In this document: positions 36,411-47,295 of the stretch, piece after piece | Position numbering within the stretch: the stretch's first letter is position 1 | How the letters are laid out: each line of letters begins with the position of its first letter | Position numbers and translations under genes: made by a program | The notes under the pieces: model-generated | Database searches by the model: none | The model's input: only the letters and a program-made list of their open reading frames with translations | What the model was told of the DNA's origin: nothing | NCBI GenBank assembly: GCA_001873105.1 | Contig: MNYN01000067.1 | Span: forward strand, 1-64,000 | Source of the DNA: Flavobacteriaceae bacterium CG2_30_34_30 | Lineage (GTDB): Bacteria > Bacteroidota > Bacteroidia > Flavobacteriales > Flavobacteriaceae | DNA: 64,000 bases | Reading direction: 5' to 3'

Positions 36411-36941
36411 ATGGCATCTAAAGTTATTCACGCTATTTATAATGACGACGACATTCTTATTGAAGCCGTAAAAGATGTACGTAATGCGCATTATAATATT
36501 GGAGAAATTTATACTCCTTTTCCTGTACACGGTCTAGAAAAAGCTATGGGATTAGCGCCAACACGTATAGCCATTACCGCATTTATGTATGGAATTGTTG
36601 GATTGGCAGTATCTATTGTAATGATGAATTACATTATGATTTCTGACTGGCCAATGGATATAGGAGGAAAACCAAGTTTTAGTTATATGCAAAACATGCC
36701 TGCTTTTGTGCCAATTATGTTTGAGTTGACCGTCTTTTTTGCAGCGCATTTAATGGTTATAACCTTCTATTTAAGAAGCAAACTTTGGCCATTTAAAAAA
36801 GCTGAAAATCCAGATTTGCGAACCACTGACGATCACTTCTTGATGGAAGTGGAAGTTGCAAATCACGATGTAGAAAAACTTACTAAGTTTTTATATGATA
36901 CCGGTGCTTCAGAAATTAATTTAATCGAAAAGGAAGACTAA
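36411..36941 (+). CDS. actD: ACIII subunit ActD (DUF3341)
   Basis: 176 aa; YTPFPVHGLEKAMGL. Confidence 0.93.
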   Translation: MASKVIHAIYNDDDILIEAVKDVRNAHYNIGEIYTPFPVHGLEKAMGLAPTRIAITAFMYGIVGLAVSIVMMNYIMISDWPMDIGGKPSFSYMQNMPAFVPIMFELTVFFAAHLMVITFYLRSKLWPFKKAENPDLRTTDDHFLMEVEVANHDVEKLTKFLYDTGASEINLIEKED

Positions 36942-36946
36942 AGACA

Positions 36947-37606
36947 ATGAAAAGTATAGTTAATATAGTTGTAATACTTATAGTAACCTTAAGTTTGGTT
37001 TCTTGCTCTAATAGTAGCAGGCCAAATTACCAATTCATGCCAAATATGTACAAATCTGTTGCTTATGAAGCCTATGGTGAGTATGATGTGTTTCAAAATG
37101 GGCAATCAGCTAAAATACCGGTTGAAGGAACCATCCCCAGAGGTTGGGCTCCTTATGAATATGAAAATTCTATAGAGGGAATGGCAAAAGCCAGAACGGA
37201 ACTTAAGAATCCACTACCTGTAACACAAGAAAATTTAGCAGCTGGCACACAATTATTTACTTTTTATTGTGCCGTTTGTCATGGGGATAAGGGAGACGGT
37301 AAAGGAATTTTAGCTACTAGAGAAAAATTTTTAGGAGTTCCAAGTTACGCAGATCCGGGAAGAAATATAACAGAAGGAAGTATTTACCACGTACAAATGT
37401 ATGGTCTTAATGCAATGGGATCTTACGCATCACAAACCAATGAATTAGAACGTTGGCAAATATCCTTGCATGTGGAAAACCTAATGGCAGATTTAAAGGG
37501 TACACCAAAAAAATTACCTCTTAATGAAACCACTCAAGAATTGAATACCAATACCGAGGCTTTAAATGCACCAGTAGAAGTATCAGTAAAAGATTCAGTA
37601 AACTAA
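36947..37606 (+). CDS. actE: ACIII subunit ActE (monoheme cytochrome c lipoprotein)
   Basis: 219 aa; lipobox SLVSC; CAVCHGDKGDGKG. Confidence 0.93.
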   Translation: MKSIVNIVVILIVTLSLVSCSNSSRPNYQFMPNMYKSVAYEAYGEYDVFQNGQSAKIPVEGTIPRGWAPYEYENSIEGMAKARTELKNPLPVTQENLAAGTQLFTFYCAVCHGDKGDGKGILATREKFLGVPSYADPGRNITEGSIYHVQMYGLNAMGSYASQTNELERWQISLHVENLMADLKGTPKKLPLNETTQELNTNTEALNAPVEVSVKDSVN

Positions 37607-37633
37607 TTTTAGATTAAAGACATAGTTAAAGAT

Positions 37634-38947
37634 ATGTATACGCTACCTAATAAATTAAAACTGTTTGCTTTCATTTTCATGGTCCTTGGTGCCATCGGAA
37701 TGATTATAGGCTTTATGAACGCTCCTAGTTCAAAAGAAGAGGTTAAAGAAAAGTTAGCAAATCACAACTCGCACGAAATAGTTAGTCCAAATGATAGCAA
37801 TTCAGAAGTTGCAGCACATGAAGAGGATGCGCATTATGAACACATAATGCATCAAATGCAAAACAGACCTTGGTCTGCACTATATGTTTCTGCTTTTTTC
37901 TTCTTTATGATTGCCCTAGGTGCTTTGGCTTTTTATGCCATTCAATATGCTGCTCAGGCAGGATGGTCTCCTGTACTTTTTAGAGTAATGGAGGGAATTA
38001 CAGGGTATTTATTACCAGGTTCCTTGATAATGTTTTTATTATTAGTATTGTCTGCATTCCACGTAAATCACATATTTCATTGGATGAACGCGGAACTTTT
38101 TGATCCTTCCAGTGACAAATATGATGCGTTAATAGCTGGGAAAAGCACTTGGTTAAATGAAACCACTTTTTTAATAAGAGCAGCCATTTACCTTACCGGA
38201 TGGAACGTATACAGATATTTTTCTAGAAAATATTCTTTAAAATTAGATGAAACTAATGATGCACATTGGTTTAAAAAGAACTTTAAGCTATCGGCAGGAT
38301 TTTTAGTTTTCTTTATCGTTACAGAATCTATGATGTCTTGGGACTGGATTATGGGTTTTGACCCACATTGGTTTAGCACTTTGTTTGGATGGTATGTATT
38401 TTCAGGAATGATTGTTTGCGCCATCACCGTAATAGCCATGGTAACAGTTTATTTAAAATCGCAAGGATATTTAGAGTATGTAAACGATAGCCATATTCAC
38501 GATTTAGCAAAATATATGTTTGGCTTTAGTATTTTCTGGACCTATCTTTGGTTTTCACAATTTATGTTGATTTGGTATGCAAACATTCCTGAAGAGGTAA
38601 CTTATTTTGTTACAAGAATTGAGGATTATAACTTACCATTCTTTGGTATGGTAGCCATGAATTTCGTTTTCCCTATTCTTCTATTAATGAATAGCGATTT
38701 TAAAAGGGTAAATTGGTTTGTTATTTTATCAGGAATTGTAATTTTAGCGGGCCATTATATGGATATTTTTGTAATGGTTATGCCGGCAACAGTTGGGAAA
38801 TCCTGGTTTATTGGAATTCCTGAAATTGGCGCTTTGCTTTTCTTCTTTGGATTGTTTGTTTATGTGGTCTTTTCAACATTGACAAAAGCGCCATTAATAG
38901 CAAAAGGAAGCCCTTTTATTGAAGAAAGCAAACATTTTCATTATTAA
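37634..38947 (+). CDS. actF: ACIII subunit ActF (quinol:cytochrome c oxidoreductase membrane subunit)
   Basis: 437 aa; multi-TM; operon position. Confidence 0.92.
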   Translation: MYTLPNKLKLFAFIFMVLGAIGMIIGFMNAPSSKEEVKEKLANHNSHEIVSPNDSNSEVAAHEEDAHYEHIMHQMQNRPWSALYVSAFFFFMIALGALAFYAIQYAAQAGWSPVLFRVMEGITGYLLPGSLIMFLLLVLSAFHVNHIFHWMNAELFDPSSDKYDALIAGKSTWLNETTFLIRAAIYLTGWNVYRYFSRKYSLKLDETNDAHWFKKNFKLSAGFLVFFIVTESMMSWDWIMGFDPHWFSTLFGWYVFSGMIVCAITVIAMVTVYLKSQGYLEYVNDSHIHDLAKYMFGFSIFWTYLWFSQFMLIWYANIPEEVTYFVTRIEDYNLPFFGMVAMNFVFPILLLMNSDFKRVNWFVILSGIVILAGHYMDIFVMVMPATVGKSWFIGIPEIGALLFFFGLFVYVVFSTLTKAPLIAKGSPFIEESKHFHY

Positions 38948-38975
38948 TTAAGAACAGTAAATTACACCAATAAAG

Positions 38976-40037
38976 ATGACTGTATTTTTAGTTTTAACAG
39001 TACTATTTCTTTTTGCCATAACCATTTGGCAAATGAAAAAGATTTTTAATTTATCGAGGTTAAAACCTCAAGATAATTCTCAAATAGCAACTGAAAATGA
39101 TAATAACAATCAAGGGAAATTGATGTTAGGGTTTTTAGTATTTTTCTATATTTTTCTTATCGTTGGTTTTTGGAATTGGACTAGCGTCTTATTGCCGGAA
39201 TCCGGTTCTGAACACGGAAAAGACATCGATCAATTGATGCTTATTTCCATGATATTGATTTTTACAGTTTTAATTATCACCCACTTTTTATTGCTTTATT
39301 TTGCCTTTAAATACCGAGGAATTAAAAACCGAAAAGCAATTTTCTTTGCAGATAATGACCAACTAGAATTTGTTTGGACCATTATTCCCGTTATTGTTTT
39401 ATCAGGCCTAATTATTTATGGTTTATTTACTTGGACAGATATTATGAATATTCATGAAGACGATGACCCCATAATTGTCGAGTTATATGCTAAACAATTT
39501 ATTTGGGAGGCTCGTTATTCTGGACAGGATAATACCCTAGGGCAAGCAAATGTTCGTTTTATTGAAGGGGTGAATACCATGGGTGTGGATGTTTCCGATG
39601 CCTATGCTGCAGATGACGTTCCTGCTAGAGAGTTACACCTTCCAGTGGGAAGAAAAGTTTTATTTAAAATGCGTTCTCAAGATGTTTTACACTCTGCATA
39701 CATGCCTCATTTTAGAGCACAAATGAATGTTGTTCCCGGTATGATTACGCAATTTGCTTTAACACCGGATATTACCACTGCAGATGCGCGACAAAGTGAT
39801 GAGATAATAAAAAAAGTTGCTAACATTAATAAATTAAGAGAAGAAAAAAGCAAAGGTCTTGTTGCAAAAGGATTTGAAGCTTTAGACCCCTATGAATTTG
39901 ATTATTTGTTGTTATGCAACAAAATATGTGGCGCTTCTCATTACAATATGCAAATGAAAATAATTGTAGAAACCCAAGAAGAATTTGACGCTTGGATTGC
40001 TGAACAAAAAACACTTTCTCAAACACTGAATCCATAA
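38976..40037 (+). CDS. coxB: Cytochrome c oxidase subunit II
   Basis: 353 aa; CuA motif LLCNKICGASHYNM; QFIWEARYSG. Confidence 0.95.
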   Translation: MTVFLVLTVLFLFAITIWQMKKIFNLSRLKPQDNSQIATENDNNNQGKLMLGFLVFFYIFLIVGFWNWTSVLLPESGSEHGKDIDQLMLISMILIFTVLIITHFLLLYFAFKYRGIKNRKAIFFADNDQLEFVWTIIPVIVLSGLIIYGLFTWTDIMNIHEDDDPIIVELYAKQFIWEARYSGQDNTLGQANVRFIEGVNTMGVDVSDAYAADDVPARELHLPVGRKVLFKMRSQDVLHSAYMPHFRAQMNVVPGMITQFALTPDITTADARQSDEIIKKVANINKLREEKSKGLVAKGFEALDPYEFDYLLLCNKICGASHYNMQMKIIVETQEEFDAWIAEQKTLSQTLNP

Positions 40038-40061
40038 GATTAATAGATAAGAATAAAAGAC

Positions 40062-41888
40062 ATGTCAACAGAAGCAAACGTTCACGCAGTAGATCATCAT
40101 GACGATCACGGGCATCATCACCACAAGCAGACTTTTATAGATAAATACATTTTTAGTACCGATCATAAAATGATTTCTAAACAATACCTTATTACAGGTC
40201 TGTTTATGGGAATAATAGGTATTGCAATGTCTTTATTATTTCGAATGCAATTAGCTTGGCCAGATACCCATTTTACCATCTATGAAATATTTTTAGGAAA
40301 ATGGGGCGCAGACGGCGTTATGGATCCAAATGTATATTTAGCATTAGTTACTATTCATGGAACGATTATGGTGTTTTTTGTACTAACTGCCGGACTTAGC
40401 GGAACATTTAGTAATCTTCTAATACCACTTCAAATAGGTGCTCGCGATATGGCATCTGGGTTTTTAAATATGATTTCCTATTGGATGTTTTTTCTTTCCA
40501 GCATCATTATGTTATTGTCACTTTTTGTGGAAGCAGGACCTGCTAATGCCGGTTGGACGATTTACCCACCATTAAGTGCGCTTCCACAAGCTATTCCCGG
40601 CTCAGGAGCAGGAATGACATTATGGCTAACCTCTATGGCTATTTTTATAGCTTCTTCATTACTAGGTTCTCTTAATTACATTGTTACCGTAATAAATTTA
40701 AGAACTAAAGGGATGTCTATGACTCGCTTGCCACTTACTATTTGGGCTTTCTTTTTAACAGCAATTATCGGTGTAGTTTCTTTCCCGGTATTACTTTCTG
40801 CCGCTTTGATGTTGATTATGGATAGAAGTTTTGGAACCTCCTTTTTCCTTTCCGATATTTACATTGCCGGAGAAGTACTCCATAACCAAGGTGGCTCTCC
40901 TGTTTTATTTGAACATTTATTTTGGTTTTTAGGACACCCTGAAGTGTATATTGTAATATTACCAGCTTTAGGAATAACTTCCGAAATTATTGCAACAAAC
41001 TCCCGAAAACCCATCTTTGGCTATCGTGCGATGATAGCGTCCATTTTAGCTATTGCATTTTTATCTACTATTGTATGGGCGCACCATATGTTTGTATCTG
41101 GGATGAATCCGTTTTTGGGTTCAGTATTTACATTTACAACGCTTTTAATAGCCATACCCTCTGCGGTTAAGGCTTTCAACTATATAACGACACTCTGGAA
41201 AGGAAATTTACAATTTAATCCCGCCATGTTATTTTCTATAGGTTTAGTATCTACCTTTATTTCAGGTGGATTAACAGGAATAATTTTAGGAGATAGTGCT
41301 TTAGATATCAATGTGCATGACACCTATTTTGTAGTAGCCCACTTTCACCTTGTAATGGGTATTTCTGCACTTTATGGCTTTTTTGCAGGTATTTACCATT
41401 GGTTTCCTAAAATGTTTGGTAAAATGATGAACAAAAACCTTGGATATATCCACTTTTGGGTAACTGTAATAGGCGCCTACGGAATTTTCTTCCCTATGCA
41501 CTTTATTGGTATGGCAGGATTACCTAGACGATATTACACCAATACTGCTTTCCCATATTTTGATGATTTAGCAAATATAAATGTAGTGATAACCATTTTT
41601 GCAATTATTACTGCTGCTGCTCAATTGGTGTTCTTATATAATTTTATTTCTTCTATATTTTATGGAAAAAGACCCACAAAAAATCCTTGGAGATCAAATA
41701 CTTTAGAGTGGACAACCGAGATAAAACATATTCACGGAAACTGGGATGGCGATATACCCCACGTTTACCGTTGGTCCTATGACTATAGTAAATTGAACAA
41801 AGACGAAACAGATTATGTGCTTGCCGGTCAAGATTTTATTCCTCAAAATATTCCTATTCAAGAAAATGAGGAAGAAATGAATCACTAA
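40062..41888 (+). CDS. coxA: Cytochrome c oxidase subunit I
   Basis: 608 aa; FWFLGHPEVYIVILPALGI, VWAHHMFVSGMNP, HDTYFVVAHFHLVMG. Confidence 0.97.
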   Translation: MSTEANVHAVDHHDDHGHHHHKQTFIDKYIFSTDHKMISKQYLITGLFMGIIGIAMSLLFRMQLAWPDTHFTIYEIFLGKWGADGVMDPNVYLALVTIHGTIMVFFVLTAGLSGTFSNLLIPLQIGARDMASGFLNMISYWMFFLSSIIMLLSLFVEAGPANAGWTIYPPLSALPQAIPGSGAGMTLWLTSMAIFIASSLLGSLNYIVTVINLRTKGMSMTRLPLTIWAFFLTAIIGVVSFPVLLSAALMLIMDRSFGTSFFLSDIYIAGEVLHNQGGSPVLFEHLFWFLGHPEVYIVILPALGITSEIIATNSRKPIFGYRAMIASILAIAFLSTIVWAHHMFVSGMNPFLGSVFTFTTLLIAIPSAVKAFNYITTLWKGNLQFNPAMLFSIGLVSTFISGGLTGIILGDSALDINVHDTYFVVAHFHLVMGISALYGFFAGIYHWFPKMFGKMMNKNLGYIHFWVTVIGAYGIFFPMHFIGMAGLPRRYYTNTAFPYFDDLANINVVITIFAIITAAAQLVFLYNFISSIFYGKRPTKNPWRSNTLEWTTEIKHIHGNWDGDIPHVYRWSYDYSKLNKDETDYVLAGQDFIPQNIPIQENEEEMNH

Positions 41889-41907
41889 TATATGTATTAC
41901 ACTTTAA

Positions 41908-41941
41908 GAAAACCTTTCCCCTTAATGGAAAGGTTTTTTTT
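41908..41941 (+). terminator. Intrinsic terminator after actA-coxA
   Basis: AGAAAACCTTTCCccttaatGGAAAGGTTTTTTTT. Confidence 0.8.
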
Positions 41942-42085
41942 GTTTTCACCATGTTATTGAAACATATCTTTAAGTTTAAGGTATGATTAAATCTCCATTT
42001 CTGGCTTTTTGTTCGTTGGAAAGTGAAGATTTTCAAACTATATTTGAATAAGAAAAAAATGTATTCATTTTTATTGATTAGCACT

Positions 42086-42115
42086 AGCCACGTTTGGGGA
42101 AGCGTGGCTTTTTTG
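42086..42115 (+). terminator. Second terminator-like hairpin in the coxA-ruvB intergenic region
   Basis: AGCCACGtttggggaagCGTGGCTTTTTT. Confidence 0.7.
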
Positions 42116-42249
42116 TTGCTATTTATCTCAAAATTGCCTCAACTAGGGGCATAAAACAAAACGTATATTATTTTTCGACAACTATTAGTACCAAATCACT
42201 TTTGCTAAATCTGTAGTAAAATAGTTGCTATTATAGTATATTTGTTCTT

Positions 42250-43272
42250 ATGAACGAAAACTTAAATCCAACTAACGAACATCTTTCCTCCCACGAATTA
42301 GAAGTGGAAAAAAAACTTCGGCCGCTTACTTTTGTTGATTTTACCGGGCAAGATCAGGTTTTAGAAAATCTTAAAATATTCGTTCAAGCAGCAAATCTTA
42401 GGGGAGAAGCACTAGACCATACTCTGTTTCATGGACCACCGGGGTTGGGTAAAACCACTTTGGCTTACATACTTGCTAATGAATTACAAGTTGGCATAAA
42501 AGTTACTTCAGGACCCGTTTTAGACAAACCAGGAGATTTAGCTGGGCTTTTGACTAATTTAGAGGAGCGCGATGTTTTATTTATCGATGAAATCCATCGC
42601 TTAAGTCCTGTTGTTGAAGAATATTTATATTCTGCAATGGAAGACTATAAAATTGATATCATGATTGAATCTGGACCAAATGCGCGCACAGTTCAAATAA
42701 ATTTAAACCCTTTCACTTTAATAGGTGCAACAACCCGTTCAGGCTTATTAACAGCTCCCATGCGCGCAAGGTTTGGCATTGCCTCGAGATTACAATACTA
42801 TAATACCGACCTACTAACCACCATAGTACAACGAAGTGCAGACATATTAAAAGTAAAAATAGGTATGGAAGCCGCAATAGAAATAGCCGGTAGAAGCAGA
42901 GGAACACCGCGAATTGCAAATGCTTTATTACGAAGGGTACGGGATTTTGCTCAAATAAAAGGCAATGGAAAAATTGATATAAAAATCGCAAAATATGCAC
43001 TAGAAGCTCTAAATGTAGATGCTTTTGGACTAGATGAAATGGACAATAAAATATTGACAACCATCATTGAAAAATTTAAGGGCGGCCCGGTAGGAATTAC
43101 AACCTTAGCAACCGCAGTAAGCGAAAGTGCTGAAACTATTGAAGAAGTGTATGAACCATTTTTAATCCAACAGGGTTTTATAATGCGAACACCTAGAGGA
43201 AGAGAAGTAACCGAAGCGGCATATAAACATCTTGGCAAAATAAAAGGACCAACACAAGGAGGATTATTTTAG
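42250..43272 (+). CDS. ruvB: Holliday junction branch migration ATPase RuvB
   Basis: 340 aa; [44 protein letters not shown]. Confidence 0.97.
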   Translation: MNENLNPTNEHLSSHELEVEKKLRPLTFVDFTGQDQVLENLKIFVQAANLRGEALDHTLFHGPPGLGKTTLAYILANELQVGIKVTSGPVLDKPGDLAGLLTNLEERDVLFIDEIHRLSPVVEEYLYSAMEDYKIDIMIESGPNARTVQINLNPFTLIGATTRSGLLTAPMRARFGIASRLQYYNTDLLTTIVQRSADILKVKIGMEAAIEIAGRSRGTPRIANALLRRVRDFAQIKGNGKIDIKIAKYALEALNVDAFGLDEMDNKILTTIIEKFKGGPVGITTLATAVSESAETIEEVYEPFLIQQGFIMRTPRGREVTEAAYKHLGKIKGPTQGGLF

Positions 43273-43338
43273 TCTTTATTTAACCCTTCCCGAAAGAGAG
43301 GGCATGAAAGTTACTATTTCTTTTACGGTATTTTTAAA

Positions 43339-44262
43339 ATGACATTAAAATCAACAAACACCCAACGCATTAAAACCGAAGCCAAACGCCTCGGTTTTTT
43401 GTCTTGCGGGATAAGCAAAGCACAATTTTTAGAAAAAGAAGCACCTCGATTAGAAAACTGGCTAAGGCATAATATGCAAGGCGAGATGCAGTATATGGAA
43501 AATCATTTTGACAAACGACTCGACCCAACTAAATTAGTAGATGATGCAAAAAGTGTCGTTTCATTACTGCTGAATTATTTTCCTTCAGAAGTGCAAATAG
43601 AAAACACCTATAATATATCAAAATATGCATATGGCACTGATTATCATTTTGTAATAAAAGATAAATTAAAACAACTTTTGCAATATATAAGTGAAGAAAT
43701 TGGAGAAGTAGGTGGACGTGCCTTTGTAGATTCAGCTCCCGTTTTAGATAAAGCTTGGGCAGCAAAAAGTGGCCTTGGATGGATAGGTAAAAACAGTAAT
43801 TTATTAACCCAGCAAGTTGGCTCTTTTTATTTCATTGCAGAAGTAATAATTGATTTAGAGTTAGAATATGATAATCCTGTTACAGATCATTGTGGAACCT
43901 GCTCGGCTTGTATAGATGCGTGTCCAACTCAAGCAATTGTTCAACCCTACATAGTAGATGGCAGCAAATGTATTTCTTACTTTACTATCGAGTTGAAAAA
44001 TGAAATTCCAAATCACGTAAAAGGTCAATTTGAAGATTGGATGTTTGGGTGTGATATTTGTCAAGATGTTTGCCCGTGGAATAAATTTTCTAAAGCGCAC
44101 AACGAACCTCTTTTTCAACCTAATGCACAACTGCTTTCCATGTCCAAAAAAGATTGGGAAGAAATAACGGAAGATGTTTTTTTAAAAATATTTCAGAAAT
44201 CTCCTGTAAAACGCACTAAATATCAAGGGTTGAAGCGAAACGTTAACTTCTTGAAAGATTAA
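43339..44262 (+). CDS. queG: tRNA epoxyqueuosine(34) reductase QueG
   Basis: 307 aa; [27 protein letters not shown]. Confidence 0.95.
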   Translation: MTLKSTNTQRIKTEAKRLGFLSCGISKAQFLEKEAPRLENWLRHNMQGEMQYMENHFDKRLDPTKLVDDAKSVVSLLLNYFPSEVQIENTYNISKYAYGTDYHFVIKDKLKQLLQYISEEIGEVGGRAFVDSAPVLDKAWAAKSGLGWIGKNSNLLTQQVGSFYFIAEVIIDLELEYDNPVTDHCGTCSACIDACPTQAIVQPYIVDGSKCISYFTIELKNEIPNHVKGQFEDWMFGCDICQDVCPWNKFSKAHNEPLFQPNAQLLSMSKKDWEEITEDVFLKIFQKSPVKRTKYQGLKRNVNFLKD

Positions 44263-44326
44263 CGAATAAATTTCCCATTTTTGCTAGATACTCTTACCTT
44301 TGCTAGTCAGATAAACGACTAAAAAA

Positions 44327-46624
44327 ATGAGTATAGAAAGCAGAAGAAGTGAAGCATTAGAGTATCACGAAAAACCTAGACCAGGAAAAATTCAAGTCGT
44401 ACCCACTAAAAAATATGCAACGCAAAGAGATTTAGCACTTGCCTACTCTCCCGGAGTTGCCGAACCTTGTTTAGAAATAGTTAAGGACGTAAAGAACGTA
44501 TATAAATATACCACAAAAGGAAATCTTGTTGCTGTAATTACTAATGGAACGGCAGTATTAGGACTTGGAAATCTTGGCGCTGAAGCTTCCAAACCAGTAA
44601 TGGAAGGAAAAGGATTACTGTTTAAAATATTTGCAGATATCGATGTTTTTGATATTGAAATAGGCACAGAAGATATTGAATCCTTTATTGCCACAGTAAA
44701 AAACATTGCCCCAACCTTTGGCGGTATTAATTTAGAAGACATAAAAGCTCCTGAAGCATTTGAAATTGAAAGAAGACTTAAAGAAGAGTTAGACATCCCT
44801 GTAATGCATGATGACCAACACGGAACAGCAATTATATCATCAGCGGCATTAATAAATGCTTTAGAAATTGCAAAAAAGAAAATTGAAAAAGTAAAAATTG
44901 TTATCAGTGGCGCAGGTGCTGCAGCTACCTCTTGTACAAAATTATACAAAGAATTTGGAGCAAAAGCTGAAAATATTGTGATGCTGGATAGCAAAGGGGT
45001 TATTAGAAAAGACCGTACAAAACTTACCTCAGAAAAACAAGAATTTGCAACCTCCAGAAATATAAACACCCTTGCGGAAGCAATGAAAAATGCCGATGTT
45101 TTTGTTGGGCTATCTGCGCCAGACATCGTAACACCAGCTATGCTACTATCTATGAACAAAAACCCAATTGTTTTTGCATTAGCAAATCCCACAGCTGAAA
45201 TTGAATATAATTTAGCCCTTAAAACAAGAAAGGATGTAATTATGGCAACCGGAAGGTCAGATTACCCAAACCAAGTAAATAATGTTTTGGGCTTTCCTTA
45301 TATTTTTAGAGGTGCACTTGATGTTCGTGCTACTAAAATTAATGAAGCAATGAAAAAAGCAGCAGTTCTTGCTCTAGCAGCATTAGCAAAAGAACCAGTT
45401 CCTGAACAAGTAAATATAGCCTATAGCGAAACAAAATTAAACTTCGGACCACATTACATCATACCAAAACCTATTGATCCAAGACTTATAGCAACTATTC
45501 CTCCCGCAGTAGCAAGAGCAGCAATGGAAAGCGGTGTAGCAACTAAACCAATAAAAGATTGGCAAAAATATGAAGACGATCTTTATGAACGAATGGGTTC
45601 TGATAATAAGCTAGTTAGACTCCTTATAGGTAGAGCAAAAACAAACCCAAAGCGAATAGTATTTGCAGAAGCAGACCATTTAGACGTATTAAAAGCAGCA
45701 CAAATTGTTTTTGAAGAAGGAATTGGGATTCCAATACTTTTAGGTCGAAAAGAAGTAATTATTGAACTGATGAAAGAAATAGATTTTAATGAAAACATTC
45801 AAATTATCGATTCAAAATCAGATGATCAAAATGAAAAACGTGAAATCTATGCGGAACAATACTGGATGAAACGTAAAAGACATGGAGTAACCCTATATCA
45901 AGCAAAAAAAACGATGAGAGATCGGACTTATTTTGCAGCAATGATGGTGAATCAAGGAGATGCAGATGCATTAATTACAGGCTATTCCAGATCATATCCA
46001 TCAGTGGTTAGACCTATACTTGAGGTAATAGGAAAAATAGATGGAGTAGATAGAGTAGCGGCAACAAATTTAATGATTACAAAAAGAGGTCCTATATTTA
46101 TTTCAGATACTTCCATAAACATAGATCCTACTGCCAAAGAGCTTGCAAAAATTGCACAAATGACGGCATTTACCATGAAAATGTTTGGAATGACTCCTGT
46201 AATGGCAATGATTTCCTATGCTAATTTTGGATCTTCCTCCCATCAAAATGCTAGGAAAGTGGGAGAAGCAGTTTCTCTGCTTCACCGATTGAGCCCCGAT
46301 TTAATTGTGGATGGGGAAGTACAATTAGATTTTGCTTTAAATATCGAAATGCACCAAAAAAACTTCCCTTTTTCTAAATTAGTAGGAAAACGGGTTAATG
46401 CCCTTATTTTTCCAAATTTAGATGCTGCTAACAGCAATTATAAATTATTAAAAGAATTAAACAACGCCGATTCTATTGGACCAATAATGTTAGGCATGAA
46501 AAAACCGGTTCATATCCTACAACTCGGTGCTAGTGTAGAAGAAATTGTTAATATGGCAGCAATAGCTGTTATAGATGCACAACAAAAAGAGAAAATAAAA
46601 ACAAATAAAAAACAGAAAAAATAG
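44327..46624 (+). CDS. maeB: NADP-dependent malic enzyme with C-terminal phosphotransacetylase domain
   Basis: 765 aa; RDLALAYSPGVAEPC, HDDQHGTAII; PTA-like second half. Confidence 0.95.
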   Translation: MSIESRRSEALEYHEKPRPGKIQVVPTKKYATQRDLALAYSPGVAEPCLEIVKDVKNVYKYTTKGNLVAVITNGTAVLGLGNLGAEASKPVMEGKGLLFKIFADIDVFDIEIGTEDIESFIATVKNIAPTFGGINLEDIKAPEAFEIERRLKEELDIPVMHDDQHGTAIISSAALINALEIAKKKIEKVKIVISGAGAAATSCTKLYKEFGAKAENIVMLDSKGVIRKDRTKLTSEKQEFATSRNINTLAEAMKNADVFVGLSAPDIVTPAMLLSMNKNPIVFALANPTAEIEYNLALKTRKDVIMATGRSDYPNQVNNVLGFPYIFRGALDVRATKINEAMKKAAVLALAALAKEPVPEQVNIAYSETKLNFGPHYIIPKPIDPRLIATIPPAVARAAMESGVATKPIKDWQKYEDDLYERMGSDNKLVRLLIGRAKTNPKRIVFAEADHLDVLKAAQIVFEEGIGIPILLGRKEVIIELMKEIDFNENIQIIDSKSDDQNEKREIYAEQYWMKRKRHGVTLYQAKKTMRDRTYFAAMMVNQGDADALITGYSRSYPSVVRPILEVIGKIDGVDRVAATNLMITKRGPIFISDTSINIDPTAKELAKIAQMTAFTMKMFGMTPVMAMISYANFGSSSHQNARKVGEAVSLLHRLSPDLIVDGEVQLDFALNIEMHQKNFPFSKLVGKRVNALIFPNLDAANSNYKLLKELNNADSIGPIMLGMKKPVHILQLGASVEEIVNMAAIAVIDAQQKEKIKTNKKQKK

Positions 46625-46710
46625 CGTAATAAATCATTAAGTTTAGGAGATATTCCATCGCAATGGATAATAAAATTGTTATATTTGGCGTTTTAACTTT
46701 TAGTTAACAC

Positions 46711-47292
46711 ATGATAACACATTTACAAGGAAGATTAGTTGAAAAAACACCCACAAATGTTGTCATCGATTGCAATGGTGTGGGTTATGAAATACACATA
46801 TCTTTACATACATTTTCATTACTTCCCAAAAATGAACATGTAAAATTGTTTACCCATTTATTAATAAAGGAAGATTCGCAAACTCTTTTTGGGTTTTCAG
46901 AAAAGTTTGAACGCGAAATATTTCGTTTATTAATTTCTGTGTCAGGTGTAGGTGCTAGTATTGCTCGCACCATGTTATCCTCCTTAACACCCCATAATAT
47001 TAAGGATGCCATAGCCTCCGAAAATGTTGCTATAATTCAATCTGTAAAAGGAATTGGAACAAAAACTGCCCAACGGGTAATATTGGATTTAAAAGACAAA
47101 ATAATAAAAGTTTATGCACTGGATGATGTTTTGCAAATTTCAAGCAATACGAACAAGGAAGAAGCGTTATCTGCTTTGGAAACATTAGGATTTTTAAGAA
47201 AACATTCAGAAAAAGTCTGCGATACGATTTGTAGAGAAAATCCAGAGGCAACGGTAGAAACAATTATAAAACTAGCTTTAAAAAATTTATAA
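46711..47292 (+). CDS. ruvA: Holliday junction branch migration protein RuvA
   Basis: 193 aa; SVSGVGASIARTMLSS, VKGIGTKTAQRVILDLKDK. Confidence 0.96.
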   Translation: MITHLQGRLVEKTPTNVVIDCNGVGYEIHISLHTFSLLPKNEHVKLFTHLLIKEDSQTLFGFSEKFEREIFRLLISVSGVGASIARTMLSSLTPHNIKDAIASENVAIIQSVKGIGTKTAQRVILDLKDKIIKVYALDDVLQISSNTNKEEALSALETLGFLRKHSEKVCDTICRENPEATVETIIKLALKNL

Positions 47293-47295
47293 AAA

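Noticed and set aside
44443-45192. 249-aa minus-strand ORF antisense to maeB
   Set aside because: Lies entirely inside a well-supported malic enzyme gene; composition is a mirror of its codon usage (Ser/Ile/Phe-rich), with no recognisable motif.
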